64,000 nt of DNA from Algibacter luteus. GTDB taxonomy: Bacteria > Bacteroidota > Bacteroidia > Flavobacteriales > Flavobacteriaceae. Positions 8,569-16,798 of the stretch are shown piece after piece. Every line of letters starts with the position of its first letter. The stretch's first letter is position 1. Under the pieces are notes generated by a model, which saw only the letters and a list, made by a program, of their open reading frames with translations, had not been told where the DNA came from and searched no databases. The position numbers and the translations under genes are program-made. Location: the NCBI RefSeq assembly GCF_900141715.1, contig NZ_FQYK01000003.1, positions 475,646 through 539,645 on the forward strand, given 5' to 3'.

Positions 8569-9095
8569 AAATAAAACCTAACAAATGGCGCCCAAGGATT
8601 GGCATAAATACTTCTTTCATCATCGTATAAAACATCATATCTCACGCCAAATGTAACGTTTCCGCTTCGGTAACCTGCCCCGAAATACAATGCAGGAATC
8701 CAATAGTTGTCGTTAGAAATATTCAAATTATTATCATAGCGACGGTTAACATTTAATTGTTCAAATTCTGTTGAAATTTGAATACTTTGAATAGGATTAA
8801 ATAACCCTATTAAACTTCCACCTAAAATTGTAGACTTGTAGGCATTCTTTTGACTATTAAACGTAGCATTTAGCCCGATTCCTAACGAAACATTTTGGTC
8901 TATATCATAAATTGCGCTTGGTGCAATGGTGGCACTGAAAAATTCGTTAGCAAAATTGAGACCTAATCCACCACCAAATCTTACGTGGTTCCAAAAATCG
9001 CTTTTTGATTCTTGTGCGAATATTAATTGGTTACTAAATAATGCTAGAATTGATAGAACTATAACCTTTTCGTAAATCGAAAGAATTAACTTCAT
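8565..9095 (-). CDS. Outer-membrane beta-barrel protein
   Basis: A 176-aa protein with a Sec signal peptide ending at IFAQ (about residue 28). The rest alternates hydrophobic and polar residues, is rich in Gly and aromatic residues, and ends in Phe (VRFYF), all typical of small outer-membrane barrels. No ligand or partner can be seen. Homologues beside sucA are sometimes labelled alpha-ketoglutarate decarboxylase, apparently by neighbourhood; nothing in this sequence is an enzyme domain. Confidence 0.75.
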   Translation of the reverse strand: MKLILSIYEKVIVLSILALFSNQLIFAQESKSDFWNHVRFGGGLGLNFANEFFSATIAPSAIYDIDQNVSLGIGLNATFNSQKNAYKSTILGGSLIGLFNPIQSIQISTEFEQLNVNRRYDNNLNISNDNYWIPALYFGAGYRSGNVTFGVRYDVLYDDERSIYANPWAPFVRFYF

Positions 9096-9202
9096 GCTTT
9101 AATAATTTGATAAAAATTTAACGAATAATTGAATTTTTTATTAATCGTGATCTTCATGATTATAAATATAGTTAAAGAAACATCAAGTTTTAGTAAAAGT
9201 TG

Positions 9203-9210
9203 TATTTTTG
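9203..9210 (+). promoter_or_regulatory. Promoter -7 box for sucA
   Basis: TATTTTTG fits the Bacteroidota sigma-ABfr -7 consensus TAnnTTTG. Transcription would start near 9216, leaving a leader of about 35 nt before the sucA ATG. No good -33 TTTG is seen at the usual distance. Confidence 0.5.
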
Positions 9211-9250
9211 CCTCATATTTTGACTAACCTACATGGGAATATAAAATACA

Positions 9251-11992
9251 ATGGATAAATTTTCATTTTTAAACGCGGCACATACAGCATTTTTTGCCGA
9301 TTTATACGAGCAATATCAACAAAACCCAGACGCCGTAGAACCTAGTTGGCGAGCCTTTTTTCAAGGGTATGATTTTGGAAGTGAAAACTACGGATTAGAA
9401 GGCGAGATAATTGAAGGTGTTTCTACTCAAATACCAGAACAAGTTCAAAAAGAGTTTAACGTAGTAAAGCTTATCGATGGATACAGAATGCGAGGACATT
9501 TGTTTACCAAAACAAATCCTGTTCGAGACCGTAGAACATACTCACCAACTTTAGATATTAGCAATTTCGGACTTACGGAACAAGACCTAGATACCGTTTT
9601 TAATGCCGGAGAAATTTTAGGAATTGGTGCGAAAAATTTACGCGAAATTATTGAACATTTAGAGCGTATTTACTGCAGTTCAATTGGTATTGAATATATG
9701 TACTTGCGAAACCCAGAGGTTATTAAATGGTGGCAAGACCAACTGAATAAAAATGATAATCAGCCAAATTTTTCGGCTGAAACTAAAAAATATATTCTTT
9801 CAAAACTTAACCAAGCCGTAACTTTTGAAAACTTTTTGCAAACCAAATATGTAGGACAAAAACGCTTTTCATTAGAAGGAGGCGAGTCATTAATTCCAGC
9901 TTTAAGTAATGTTCTTTTTTATGCTGTTGAACGATATGGTGTGAAAGAATGTGTGTTAGGAATGGCACATAGAGGACGTTTAAGTACACTTGTTAATATA
10001 TTTAGAAAACCAGTAAATGAATTATTTAGCGAGTTTGATGGTAAAGATTTTGAAGACGAAAATATAGATGGCGATGTAAAATACCATTTGGGCTTAACAC
10101 TTGATAAAACTTACCAAAACGGTAAAAATATCAAGATGAATTTAGTGCCGAACCCGTCGCATTTAGAAACAGTTGCACCTGTAGCCGAAGGGATTACAAG
10201 AGCCAAAATAGATAGTGATTACAATGGCGATGACTCTAAAATCATTCCAATTATTGTGCATGGTGATGCTGCTATTGCGGGCCAGGGAGTGGTGTACGAA
10301 GTGGCTCAAATGAGCCAATTAAATGGTTACAAAACAGGAGGAACGATTCATATTGTTGTAAACAATCAAATTGGTTTTACTACAAATTATCTTGATGCAC
10401 GTTCTAGTACCTATTGTACGGATGTAGCAAAAGTAACTTTGTCTCCAGTATTGCATGTTAATTCTGATGATGCTGAAGCTGTTGTACATGCTGTTGAATT
10501 GGCATTAGAGTATAGAATGCGTTACAAAAAAGATGTGTATATTGATTTATTAGGTTACAGAAAATATGGTCATAATGAAGGAGATGAACCTAGATTTACA
10601 CAACCTAAACTATATAAAAACATAGCAAAGCATCCTAATCCGTTTAAAATTTATGTTGATAAGCTCATAGCTGAAAATACCATTGACAAAGCATATGCAG
10701 AAAAAATAGTAGAAGAGTTTAAGGGTACCTTAGAAAGAGAATATGAAATTGCTAAAAAAGCCGATTCTTCTAAGGTAAGAGAGTTTATGCAAGAACGCTG
10801 GACAGGTTTTGAACGCAAAGGACTTGATGCCATTCTAAAAAAAGAAGACACAGCTTATGCTAAAGATAAATTAGAACATATTTCTAAAGTGGTTTCTACA
10901 GTTCCTAAAGGAGTTAAATTTGTTCGTAAAGCTGAAAGAATTCTTGATGGACGTGCGAAAATGGTTTTTGAATCTGACACTTTAGATTGGGGAATGGCTG
11001 AAACTTTAGCTTATGGAAGTTTATTAGAAGAAGGTTTTAACGTGCGTATTTCAGGGCAAGATGTTGAGCGCGGGACTTTTAGCCACAGACACGCTATTTT
11101 GCGTGACGAGATTTCAGAAGATCGTATCAATTTATTAAATACGAACCCTGAAAACAAAGGTGAAATGTACATTTTCAATTCATTTTTGTCCGAGTATGGT
11201 GTGCTAGGTTTCGATTATGGTTATGCCATGGCAAACCCGAATACGCTAACCATATGGGAAGCGCAATTTGGTGATTTTAGTAACGGTGCTCAAATTATTT
11301 TCGATCAGTATTTATCAGCGGCAGAAGATAAATGGAAATCTCAAAACGGTATTGTTGTTTTATTACCACATGGATATGAGGGGCAAGGTTCAGAGCATTC
11401 TTCAGCAAGAATGGAACGTTTTCTTCAATTGTGTGGAAACGATAATATGATTGTGGCCGATTGTACAACTCCTGCAAACTTTTTCCATCTATTACGCCGT
11501 CAAATGAAACGCAATTTTAGAAAACCTTTAATTGTTTTCACACCTAAAAGTTTATTACGTCATCCTAAAGCGGTTTCTTCAATTAAAGACCTCGCTTCAG
11601 GACAATTTAATGAGGTTATTGACGATGACATAAATCCTAAAAATGTCAAAAAACTAGTATTCTGTACAGGTAAATTCTATTATGATTTGCTTGCTGAAAG
11701 AGAAGAATCTGCTCGCGATGATGTTGCATTAGTTAGAATAGAACAATTATTCCCACTTCATCTTGAAAAAATTCAAGAAGTGATTGACAAGTATCCAAAT
11801 GTTAAAAAGTATATTTGGGCACAAGAAGAACCGAAAAACATGGGTGCTTGGAGTCACATGTTACAACGAATGGATTTAGTAAAATTAGAAGTATGTTCAA
11901 GACCATACAATTCTGTTCCAGCTCCAGGTTCTGGAACAAGAGATAAAAGAAGACAAAAACGCGTAATAAACGCAGTGTTTGATAAAGAATAA
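9251..11992 (+). CDS. sucA: 2-oxoglutarate dehydrogenase E1 component
   Basis: A 913-aa thiamine-diphosphate enzyme that decarboxylates 2-oxoglutarate and transfers the succinyl group to the E2 lipoyl arm in the TCA cycle. The N-terminal E1 helix region FLNAAHTAFFADLYEQY, the ThDP-binding stretch HGDAAIAGQGVVYE followed by NNQIGFTT, and the transketolase-like region LLPHGYEGQGSEHSSAR near residue 712 are all present. Length is as expected for SucA. It is followed 40 bp later by sucB and the two end in a shared terminator. The E3 gene is not in this window. Confidence 0.97.
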   Translation: MDKFSFLNAAHTAFFADLYEQYQQNPDAVEPSWRAFFQGYDFGSENYGLEGEIIEGVSTQIPEQVQKEFNVVKLIDGYRMRGHLFTKTNPVRDRRTYSPTLDISNFGLTEQDLDTVFNAGEILGIGAKNLREIIEHLERIYCSSIGIEYMYLRNPEVIKWWQDQLNKNDNQPNFSAETKKYILSKLNQAVTFENFLQTKYVGQKRFSLEGGESLIPALSNVLFYAVERYGVKECVLGMAHRGRLSTLVNIFRKPVNELFSEFDGKDFEDENIDGDVKYHLGLTLDKTYQNGKNIKMNLVPNPSHLETVAPVAEGITRAKIDSDYNGDDSKIIPIIVHGDAAIAGQGVVYEVAQMSQLNGYKTGGTIHIVVNNQIGFTTNYLDARSSTYCTDVAKVTLSPVLHVNSDDAEAVVHAVELALEYRMRYKKDVYIDLLGYRKYGHNEGDEPRFTQPKLYKNIAKHPNPFKIYVDKLIAENTIDKAYAEKIVEEFKGTLEREYEIAKKADSSKVREFMQERWTGFERKGLDAILKKEDTAYAKDKLEHISKVVSTVPKGVKFVRKAERILDGRAKMVFESDTLDWGMAETLAYGSLLEEGFNVRISGQDVERGTFSHRHAILRDEISEDRINLLNTNPENKGEMYIFNSFLSEYGVLGFDYGYAMANPNTLTIWEAQFGDFSNGAQIIFDQYLSAAEDKWKSQNGIVVLLPHGYEGQGSEHSSARMERFLQLCGNDNMIVADCTTPANFFHLLRRQMKRNFRKPLIVFTPKSLLRHPKAVSSIKDLASGQFNEVIDDDINPKNVKKLVFCTGKFYYDLLAEREESARDDVALVRIEQLFPLHLEKIQEVIDKYPNVKKYIWAQEEPKNMGAWSHMLQRMDLVKLEVCSRPYNSVPAPGSGTRDKRRQKRVINAVFDKE

Positions 11993-12032
11993 CAAAAGAT
12001 TACAATTTAAGATACCATTAAAATTATAGAAA

Positions 12033-13244
12033 ATGATTTTAGAAATGAAAGTGCCTTCACCAGGTGAATCTATTACAGAAGTAGAAATAGCAACATGGTT
12101 AGTTGAAGATGGCGATTATGTAGAAAAAGATCAAGCCATTGCTGAGGTAGATAGCGATAAAGCAACCCTTGAGTTGCCTGCCGAGGCTAACGGAATAATC
12201 ACTCTTAAAGCCGAAGAAGGTGATGCTGTTGCTGTTGGTGCAGTAGTATGTTTAATTGATACGAGTGCAGAAAAACCGGAAGGAAGTGATGCGCCTCAAA
12301 CAGAAGAAAAGAAATCTGAAGCGCCAAAAGCTGAAACTCCAAAAGCACCAGCTGAAGCTAAAACGTATGCAACGGGAACGGCAAGTCCTGCTGCTAAAAA
12401 GATTTTAGCTGAAAAAGGAATGGATGTGAGTGCAATTTCTGGAACAGGGAAAGATGGTAGAATAACTAAGGATGATGCTGTTAAGGCTGTGCCTTCTATG
12501 GGAACACCTACAGGTGGTAATAGAGGAACTTCGCGAACTAAAATGTCTATGCTTCGTCGTAAAGTTGCTGAACGATTAGTTGAGGCTAAAAATACAACGG
12601 CGATGCTTACTACTTTTAATGAAGTAGATATGTCTCCTATTTTTGCACTAAGAAGTGAATATAAAGAGACCTTTAAAACCAAACATGGTGTAAGTTTAGG
12701 CTTCATGAGTTTCTTTACCTTAGCTATTGTTAGAGCTTTAAAAATGTATCCCGCGGTAAATTCTATGATTGATGGGAAAGAAATGCTTTCATATGATTTC
12801 TGCGATATAAGTATTGCTGTTTCCGGACCAAAAGGATTAATGGTACCCGTTATTAGAAATGCTGAAAACTTAAGTTTTAGAGGTGTAGAATCTGAAGTAA
12901 AACGACTAGCGCTTCGTGCAAGAGACGGACAAATTACCGTTGATGAAATGACTGGAGGCACCTTTACAATTACAAACGGTGGTGTGTTTGGTAGTATGTT
13001 ATCTACGCCAATTATTAACCCACCTCAAAGTGGTATTTTAGGTATGCATAACATTGTAGAACGTCCTGTAGCTATTGATGGTAAAGTTGAAATAAGACCT
13101 ATTATGTATGTTGCTCTTTCTTACGACCATAGAATTATTGATGGAAAAGAAAGTGTTGGCTTTTTAGTGGCTGTTAAAGAGGCATTAGAAAACCCAATAG
13201 AATTACTAATGGATAATGATGTTAAAAAAGCATTAGAATTGTAA
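12033..13244 (+). CDS. sucB: 2-oxoglutarate dehydrogenase E2, dihydrolipoyl succinyltransferase
   Basis: A 403-aa E2 core protein. Residues 1-75 form one lipoyl domain with the lipoylated lysine in [10 protein letters not shown] Pro/Ala/Glu-rich linker follows, then a peripheral subunit-binding domain ([19 protein letters not shown]) near residue 117, and the catalytic domain with the active-site motif DHRIIDG near residue 372. It transfers succinyl to CoA. It is co-transcribed with sucA. Confidence 0.97.
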   Translation: MILEMKVPSPGESITEVEIATWLVEDGDYVEKDQAIAEVDSDKATLELPAEANGIITLKAEEGDAVAVGAVVCLIDTSAEKPEGSDAPQTEEKKSEAPKAETPKAPAEAKTYATGTASPAAKKILAEKGMDVSAISGTGKDGRITKDDAVKAVPSMGTPTGGNRGTSRTKMSMLRRKVAERLVEAKNTTAMLTTFNEVDMSPIFALRSEYKETFKTKHGVSLGFMSFFTLAIVRALKMYPAVNSMIDGKEMLSYDFCDISIAVSGPKGLMVPVIRNAENLSFRGVESEVKRLALRARDGQITVDEMTGGTFTITNGGVFGSMLSTPIINPPQSGILGMHNIVERPVAIDGKVEIRPIMYVALSYDHRIIDGKESVGFLVAVKEALENPIELLMDNDVKKALEL

Positions 13245-13265
13245 AGTAATTATTCAATATAAATA

Positions 13266-13300
13266 AAAAAAGGTGTTACAAATTTTGTAACACCTTTTTT
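13266..13300 (+). terminator. Intrinsic terminator of sucAB
   Basis: An 11-bp stem AGGTGTTACAA / TTGTAACACCT (13271-13281 with 13285-13295) with a 3-nt loop, extended by A/T pairs and followed by T-rich sequence. It lies 22 bp after the sucB stop and can also serve the convergent small ORF on the minus strand. Confidence 0.88.
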
Positions 13301-13330
13301 ATTTTAATAGGATTATAGGACTAAGACTAA

Positions 13331-13447
13331 CTAAATAAAGAACATAATAATGTTTACGATAATTACTATCACAACTAAAGCGGTTAATCCAATGATTAGA
13401 TATTTGTTTATGACATTATTTTCTTTTTCCATTTGAGACTTTAACAT
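13331..13447 (-). CDS. Small single-pass membrane protein, 38 aa
   Basis: An open frame from ATG (13447) to TAG (13331) encodes 38 aa: a charged N-terminus (MLKSQMEKENNVINKY) and one hydrophobic helix of about 22 residues made of Ile, Leu, Val, Met and Phe. A second in-frame ATG at 13432 is an alternative start. No family is recognised. The start lies 16 nt downstream of the T-tail of a minus-strand hairpin (13464-13498), so it might be expressed by readthrough of the sRNA-like units behind the LuxR regulator. Small size makes chance a real possibility, but the clean membrane-helix composition argues for a gene. Confidence 0.5.
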   Translation of the reverse strand: MLKSQMEKENNVINKYLIIGLTALVVIVIIVNIIMFFI

Positions 13448-13463
13448 GGTTTTGGAATTAAGT

Positions 13464-13498
13464 TAAAAATAAAAACTCTGCACCATTACAGTGCAGAG
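13464..13498 (-). terminator. Hairpin with T-run ending sRNA-like unit A
   Basis: CTCTGCAC (13476-13483) pairs with GTGCAGAG (13491-13498) around a 7-nt loop. On the minus strand the stem is followed by TTTTTATTTTT (13465-13475). This is a canonical intrinsic terminator for a transcript coming from unit A. Confidence 0.8.
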
Positions 13499-13536
13499 CA
13501 CCTAAAAAATTCTCTCTCAAAAGAATTAATTAATAG
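13466..13536 (-). ncRNA. Candidate small RNA A downstream of the LuxR regulator
   Basis: Predicted transcript of about 70 nt. A -7-like box TATATTTA on the minus strand (13542-13549) is followed by the conserved block AGTGCTATTAATTA, then TTTTGAGAGAGAATTT, and the terminator hairpin 13464-13498. An operator-like palindrome is centred about 45 bp upstream of the predicted start, a usual place for a response-regulator activator. The 5' end is a guess. No homologous RNA family is recognised. Confidence 0.5.
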
Positions 13537-13568
13537 CACTATAAATATACGGCGTATTGTCTTACAAA

Positions 13569-13592
13569 AAAATACGCACTTCTACGTATTTT
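13569..13592. promoter_or_regulatory. Operator-like palindrome, copy A
   Basis: AAAATACG-N8-CGTATTTT, 8-bp arms and an 8-bp spacer. All 24 bases are identical to copy B at 13716-13739, exactly 147 bp away. It is centred about 45 bp upstream of the predicted start of small RNA A on the minus strand. The adjacent NarL/LuxR-type regulator is the obvious candidate to bind it. Confidence 0.55.
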
Positions 13593-13614
13593 TATCGATT
13601 ATAAAAACTATATA

Positions 13615-13683
13615 AAAGCAGGAGGCTCTAAATTCTAAGAATCCAGAGCCTCCAAATAATTCTCCCTAAGAACTAATTAATAG
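13615..13683 (-). ncRNA. Candidate small RNA B downstream of the LuxR regulator
   Basis: Predicted transcript of about 70 nt, parallel to RNA A. Its -7-like box is TATCTTTA (13689-13696, minus strand), followed by AGTGCTATTAATTA, then GGGAGAATT, and a hairpin with a 9-bp stem GGAGGCTCT / AGAGCCTCC (13621-13629 with 13645-13653). The T-tail after this stem is weaker (CTGCTTTT). It starts less than 50 nt beyond the regulator's stop codon, so it could also be processed from the regulator message. Confidence 0.45.
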
Positions 13684-13715
13684 CACTGTAAAGATAATTA
13701 AAATTACACGTATAA

Positions 13716-13739
13716 AAAATACGCACTTCTACGTATTTT
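13716..13739. promoter_or_regulatory. Operator-like palindrome, copy B, overlapping the luxR-type stop codon
   Basis: Identical in all 24 bases to copy A (AAAATACG-N8-CGTATTTT). It overlaps the last codons and the stop of the response-regulator gene, so part of the coding end is shared with the element. It is centred about 45 bp upstream of the predicted start of small RNA B. Confidence 0.55.
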
Positions 13740-14370
13740 GTAAAAAATCTTTATTAACGTTGGCCCAAATAGACAATGAAGTTGGTTTTTTGTCTAACTC
13801 AAGTTTATGCACAATGTTACTGCGGTGTTTGTCCACAGTTCGTACTGAGATTGATAATTCATCGGCAATTTCTTGACTTGTTTTGCTTTCAGAAATCAGT
13901 TTAACTATCTTTAATTCAGATTTTGTTAAACATTCAAGCGTTTCTGGTTTTTTATTAATATTACTTACGTTTAGGTATGATGCTATCTCTTCACTAAAAT
14001 AGGGTTTACCATTAACAACATTACTAATACAATTTTCAATTTCTTCTACAGCGAACTCCTTTAAAATATATCCGTAAACATTAAAGGCTTTGGCTTGATC
14101 GTAAAGTTCTTCTTCTTTATCAAAAGTAATTAGAATAACTTTTGTTGGGATGTTATTTTTTTTACAAGCTTCAGCAATTTCTAATCCTGTTTTATAAGGC
14201 ATTCTTATATCAAGAATGGCAATTTCAGGTTTAAGTTTTACAATTAAATTGTAGGCTGCGTTTCCATCTTCTGCACTACCAATAATATTATAGCCTTTAG
14301 ATGTTAAAAAGTCTGTTAGACCTCGTAACATTAAAGGATGGTCATCAGCAATAACAATGGATGTACTCAT
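13729..14370 (-). CDS. Orphan NarL/FixJ-type response regulator (LuxR HTH)
   Basis: A 213-aa regulator. The receiver domain (1-120) has acidic residues DD near 9-10, phosphoacceptor Asp54 in ILDIRMP and the conserved Lys in YILKEF. The C-terminal LuxR-type helix-turn-helix (about 147-205) includes TKSELKIVKLI and TSQEIADELSISVRTVDKHR. No histidine kinase is adjacent. It lies 37 bp after the retropepsin-like gene, so the two may form an operon. Its leader contains a stretch complementary to candidate small RNA A, and its 3' end overlaps an operator-like palindrome, suggesting a local feedback circuit. Confidence 0.92.
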   Translation of the reverse strand: MSTSIVIADDHPLMLRGLTDFLTSKGYNIIGSAEDGNAAYNLIVKLKPEIAILDIRMPYKTGLEIAEACKKNNIPTKVILITFDKEEELYDQAKAFNVYGYILKEFAVEEIENCISNVVNGKPYFSEEIASYLNVSNINKKPETLECLTKSELKIVKLISESKTSQEIADELSISVRTVDKHRSNIVHKLELDKKPTSLSIWANVNKDFLQNT

Positions 14371-14375
14371 AATAA

Positions 14376-14392
14376 CTTTGGAGAGAGAATTT
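14376..14392 (-). promoter_or_regulatory. Possible sRNA pairing site in the response-regulator leader
   Basis: The minus-strand leader reads AAATTCTCTCTCCAAAG, ending 5 nt before the ATG at 14370. It is complementary at 16 of 17 positions to candidate RNA A (13507-13523), with 12 consecutive pairs. RNA B could pair over about 10 nt, including one G-U, with the same site. Pairing here would cover the ribosome-binding region. Confidence 0.4.
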
Positions 14393-14407
14393 ACTATTAA
14401 TTAATAT

Positions 14408-14848
14408 TTACAGTTTTAAATATAGATATTTCTTTTCGTAATCTATAATAGCTTTAGCTTTTTTTAAAATATCTGCTCCTATAATGCCATCAACAGGTTT
14501 AGAATTGTGGTTTATAAGTGCTGTATTAACATGGGTAAGATTAAACAAAACCAAAACAACTTTGTTGCTGCTCCATTTTCCAATCTTCACTATATTTTTT
14601 TTCGATGTTTTAGTTTCCATATCAATGGCTCCTGCACCTGCCGCTTTAATTAATGAATCTTCTGCTTGAAGTTTAAATGTTTCAATGCCTTCAAATCCAA
14701 CGCAAGAACTCGATGCACCAGTATCTAAAATAAATAATCCTTTCTTACCATTTATAGTCGCTTTTATTTCAAAATGATTTGTTTTGGTAAGATGTAATTT
14801 AATTTTAGTATAATCTTTTTGCTCCAAAAATTGTTGCAATGTTTCCAT
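14408..14848 (-). CDS. Retropepsin-like aspartic protease
   Basis: A 146-aa single-domain protein with the active-site motif LDTGASSSCV (catalytic Asp42) and the later hydrophobic-Gly element DGIIGADIL near residue 121, as in retroviral-type clan AA proteases, which act as homodimers. There is no signal peptide or membrane segment, so it should be cytoplasmic. Its substrate is unknown. It is the gene upstream of the orphan response regulator, with only 37 bp between them, which may mean shared control. Confidence 0.82.
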   Translation of the reverse strand: METLQQFLEQKDYTKIKLHLTKTNHFEIKATINGKKGLFILDTGASSSCVGFEGIETFKLQAEDSLIKAAGAGAIDMETKTSKKNIVKIGKWSSNKVVLVLFNLTHVNTALINHNSKPVDGIIGADILKKAKAIIDYEKKYLYLKL

Positions 14849-14922
14849 CTCTTAAGTTTTTATCAAATATAATCCTATAAAACAATTATTTTTACCAAAT
14901 AGTTTAATATAAAATTTCGAAT

Positions 14923-15690
14923 TTGATTATAACTGATACTCACACCCATTTATATAGTGAAGCATTTGACGAAGATAGAGACGACATGATTAATCGTGCA
15001 ATTGCTTTAGGCATTTCAAGATTTTTTATACCAGCTATTGATTCATCGTATACAGATGCTATGTTAAGGCTGGAGCAAAAGTATCCTGAACAAATTTTTT
15101 TAATGATGGGGTTGCATCCAACGCACGTTAAAGATGATTTTCAAGAGGAGTTAAAACATGTTGAAGAGATGCTCTCGAATCGAAAATTTTATGCAGTAGG
15201 TGAAATAGGAATTGATTTATATTGGGACAAATCCACCTTAGAAATCCAAAAAAAAGCATTCAAACTTCAAATTCAGATGGCTAAGACATATAAATTACCA
15301 ATAGTTATTCATTGTAGAGAAGCGTTCGATGAGATATTTGAAGTTTTAGAAACAGAAAGAAGCGCTGATTTATTTGGTATATTTCATTGCTTTACTGGTA
15401 ACTTAGAACAGGCTCATAAAGCTATTTCATTTAATATGAAACTTGGCATTGGAGGGGTTGCAACCTTTAAAAATGGTAAAATTGATCAGTTTTTAAAGCA
15501 AATAGATTTAAAACATATTGTTTTAGAAACTGATGCGCCTTATTTGGCACCAGTACCTTACAGAGGTAAGCGAAATGAAAGTGGTTATATTATAAAGGTA
15601 TTGGAAAAATTATCGGAACTTTATCAATTGCCACAGGATACAATAGCAGAAATAACAACGAAAAACTCAAAAGATGTTTTTAAAATTTAA
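14923..15690 (+). CDS. tatD: TatD-family metal-dependent hydrolase
   Basis: A 255-aa TIM-barrel hydrolase of the amidohydrolase fold. Metal-binding motifs are DTHTHLY at the N-terminus, GEIGIDLYW near residue 93, VIHCREAF near 128, FHCFTG near 153 and LETDAPYLAP near 202. Family members are 3'-5' DNA exonucleases/deoxyribonucleases. The start is a TTG at 14923, because no ATG precedes the first conserved motif. The asparaginase gene begins 7 bp after its stop, so the pair is co-transcribed. Confidence 0.92.
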   Translation: MIITDTHTHLYSEAFDEDRDDMINRAIALGISRFFIPAIDSSYTDAMLRLEQKYPEQIFLMMGLHPTHVKDDFQEELKHVEEMLSNRKFYAVGEIGIDLYWDKSTLEIQKKAFKLQIQMAKTYKLPIVIHCREAFDEIFEVLETERSADLFGIFHCFTGNLEQAHKAISFNMKLGIGGVATFKNGKIDQFLKQIDLKHIVLETDAPYLAPVPYRGKRNESGYIIKVLEKLSELYQLPQDTIAEITTKNSKDVFKI

Positions 15691-15696
15691 ACTAAA

Positions 15697-16725
15697 ATGA
15701 AACCCAAAACAAGCATTCTGCTTATTTACACAGGAGGAACTATTGGTATGGTTAAGGATTTTAAAACCGGATCATTAAAAGCATTTAACTTTAAAAATCT
15801 TTTAGATAGTATTCCCGAGTTGAAATTGTTAGATTGTAAAATTGATACGGTTTCTTTCAAAGAACCAATTGATTCAAGTAATATGAACCCGAAAAATTGG
15901 TTGCAAATTGCTGAATTAATAGAGGTTAATTATGAAAACTTTGATGGTTTCGTGGTACTTCATGGTAGTGATACTATGAGCTATACTGCCTCAGCCTTAA
16001 GTTTTATGTTGGAAAACTTAGCAAAACCAGTTATTCTTACAGGTTCACAACTTCCTATCGGTGATTTACGAACGGATGCAAAAGAAAATTTAATTACTTC
16101 AATTCAATTGGCATCATTACAAAAGAAAAACAGACCGGTTATTAAAGAGGTTGGTTTATATTTTGAATACAAATTATATAGAGGAAATAGAACTATAAAA
16201 TTAAATGCTGAACATTTTCAGGCATTTGCATCATTTAATTATCCAGAATTGGCAGAATCTGGTGTTCATCTCAAAATTAATCACGAATATTTATTTAAAC
16301 CTAACCTTAAGAAGAAATTTAAAGTCAATAAAAGATTAGACAATAATATTGCAGTTATAAGATTGTTTCCAGGAATTTCTAAAAGTGTTTTAGTAAGCAT
16401 ATTAAACACTAAAAACTTAAAAGCAATAATAATTGAAACTTTTGGTGCTGGAAATTGTACTACAGAAAAATGGTTTATTAATCTAATAAAAGATTCCATT
16501 TTAAAAGGAATACATGTCATAAATATTACGCAATGTGCTGGTGGAAGTGTCATTATGGGGCACTATGAAACGAGCACTGCATTGAAAAAGATAGGCGTCA
16601 TTTCTGGTAAAGATCTTACAACGGAAGCAGCTGTAGCCAAATTAATGTATTTTTTAGGGGATAATATTTCTAGTAACACCTTCAAAACCAAATATGAAGC
16701 TCCTGTTTGCGGAGAAATGCATTAA
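15697..16725 (+). CDS. ansA: Type I asparaginase
   Basis: A 342-aa cytoplasmic L-asparaginase converting asparagine to aspartate and ammonia. The two catalytic threonine regions are visible: YTGGTIGM near residue 11 and VVLHGSDTMSYTASAL near residue 88, and the conserved lysine region follows in LRTDAKENL. There is no signal peptide, so it is type I. It follows tatD by 7 bp. Confidence 0.93.
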   Translation: MKPKTSILLIYTGGTIGMVKDFKTGSLKAFNFKNLLDSIPELKLLDCKIDTVSFKEPIDSSNMNPKNWLQIAELIEVNYENFDGFVVLHGSDTMSYTASALSFMLENLAKPVILTGSQLPIGDLRTDAKENLITSIQLASLQKKNRPVIKEVGLYFEYKLYRGNRTIKLNAEHFQAFASFNYPELAESGVHLKINHEYLFKPNLKKKFKVNKRLDNNIAVIRLFPGISKSVLVSILNTKNLKAIIIETFGAGNCTTEKWFINLIKDSILKGIHVINITQCAGGSVIMGHYETSTALKKIGVISGKDLTTEAAVAKLMYFLGDNISSNTFKTKYEAPVCGEMH

Positions 16726-16798
16726 AATTAACGCGTAAAATTTTAACCTTCAAAGTTTTTTTTGTTATTTGAGCCTCTGTAATTATTAAAAAATATAA

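Larger units (their letters stand above)
13476..13739 (-). repeat. Two tandem 147-bp sRNA-like units
   Basis: Unit A (about 13474-13592) and unit B (about 13621-13739) share, in the same order and at a constant 147-bp offset, the 24-bp palindrome (13569 and 13716), a -7-like box (13542 and 13689), the 14-bp block TAATTAATAGCACT as read on the plus strand (13527 and 13674), an AATTCTC block, and a strong terminal hairpin. The intervening bases and hairpin sequences differ. Conserved signals with divergent stems indicate an old duplication kept by selection. Confidence 0.75.

Noticed and set aside
12296..12961. 221-codon open frame on the minus strand inside sucB
   Set aside because: It overlaps the conserved E2 coding region in full and has no start signal or recognisable domain.
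13474..13660. Small coding frames inside the sRNA-like units
   Set aside because: Only short frames with TTG starts exist, and the two units do not share a reading frame, whereas the RNA signals are shared.
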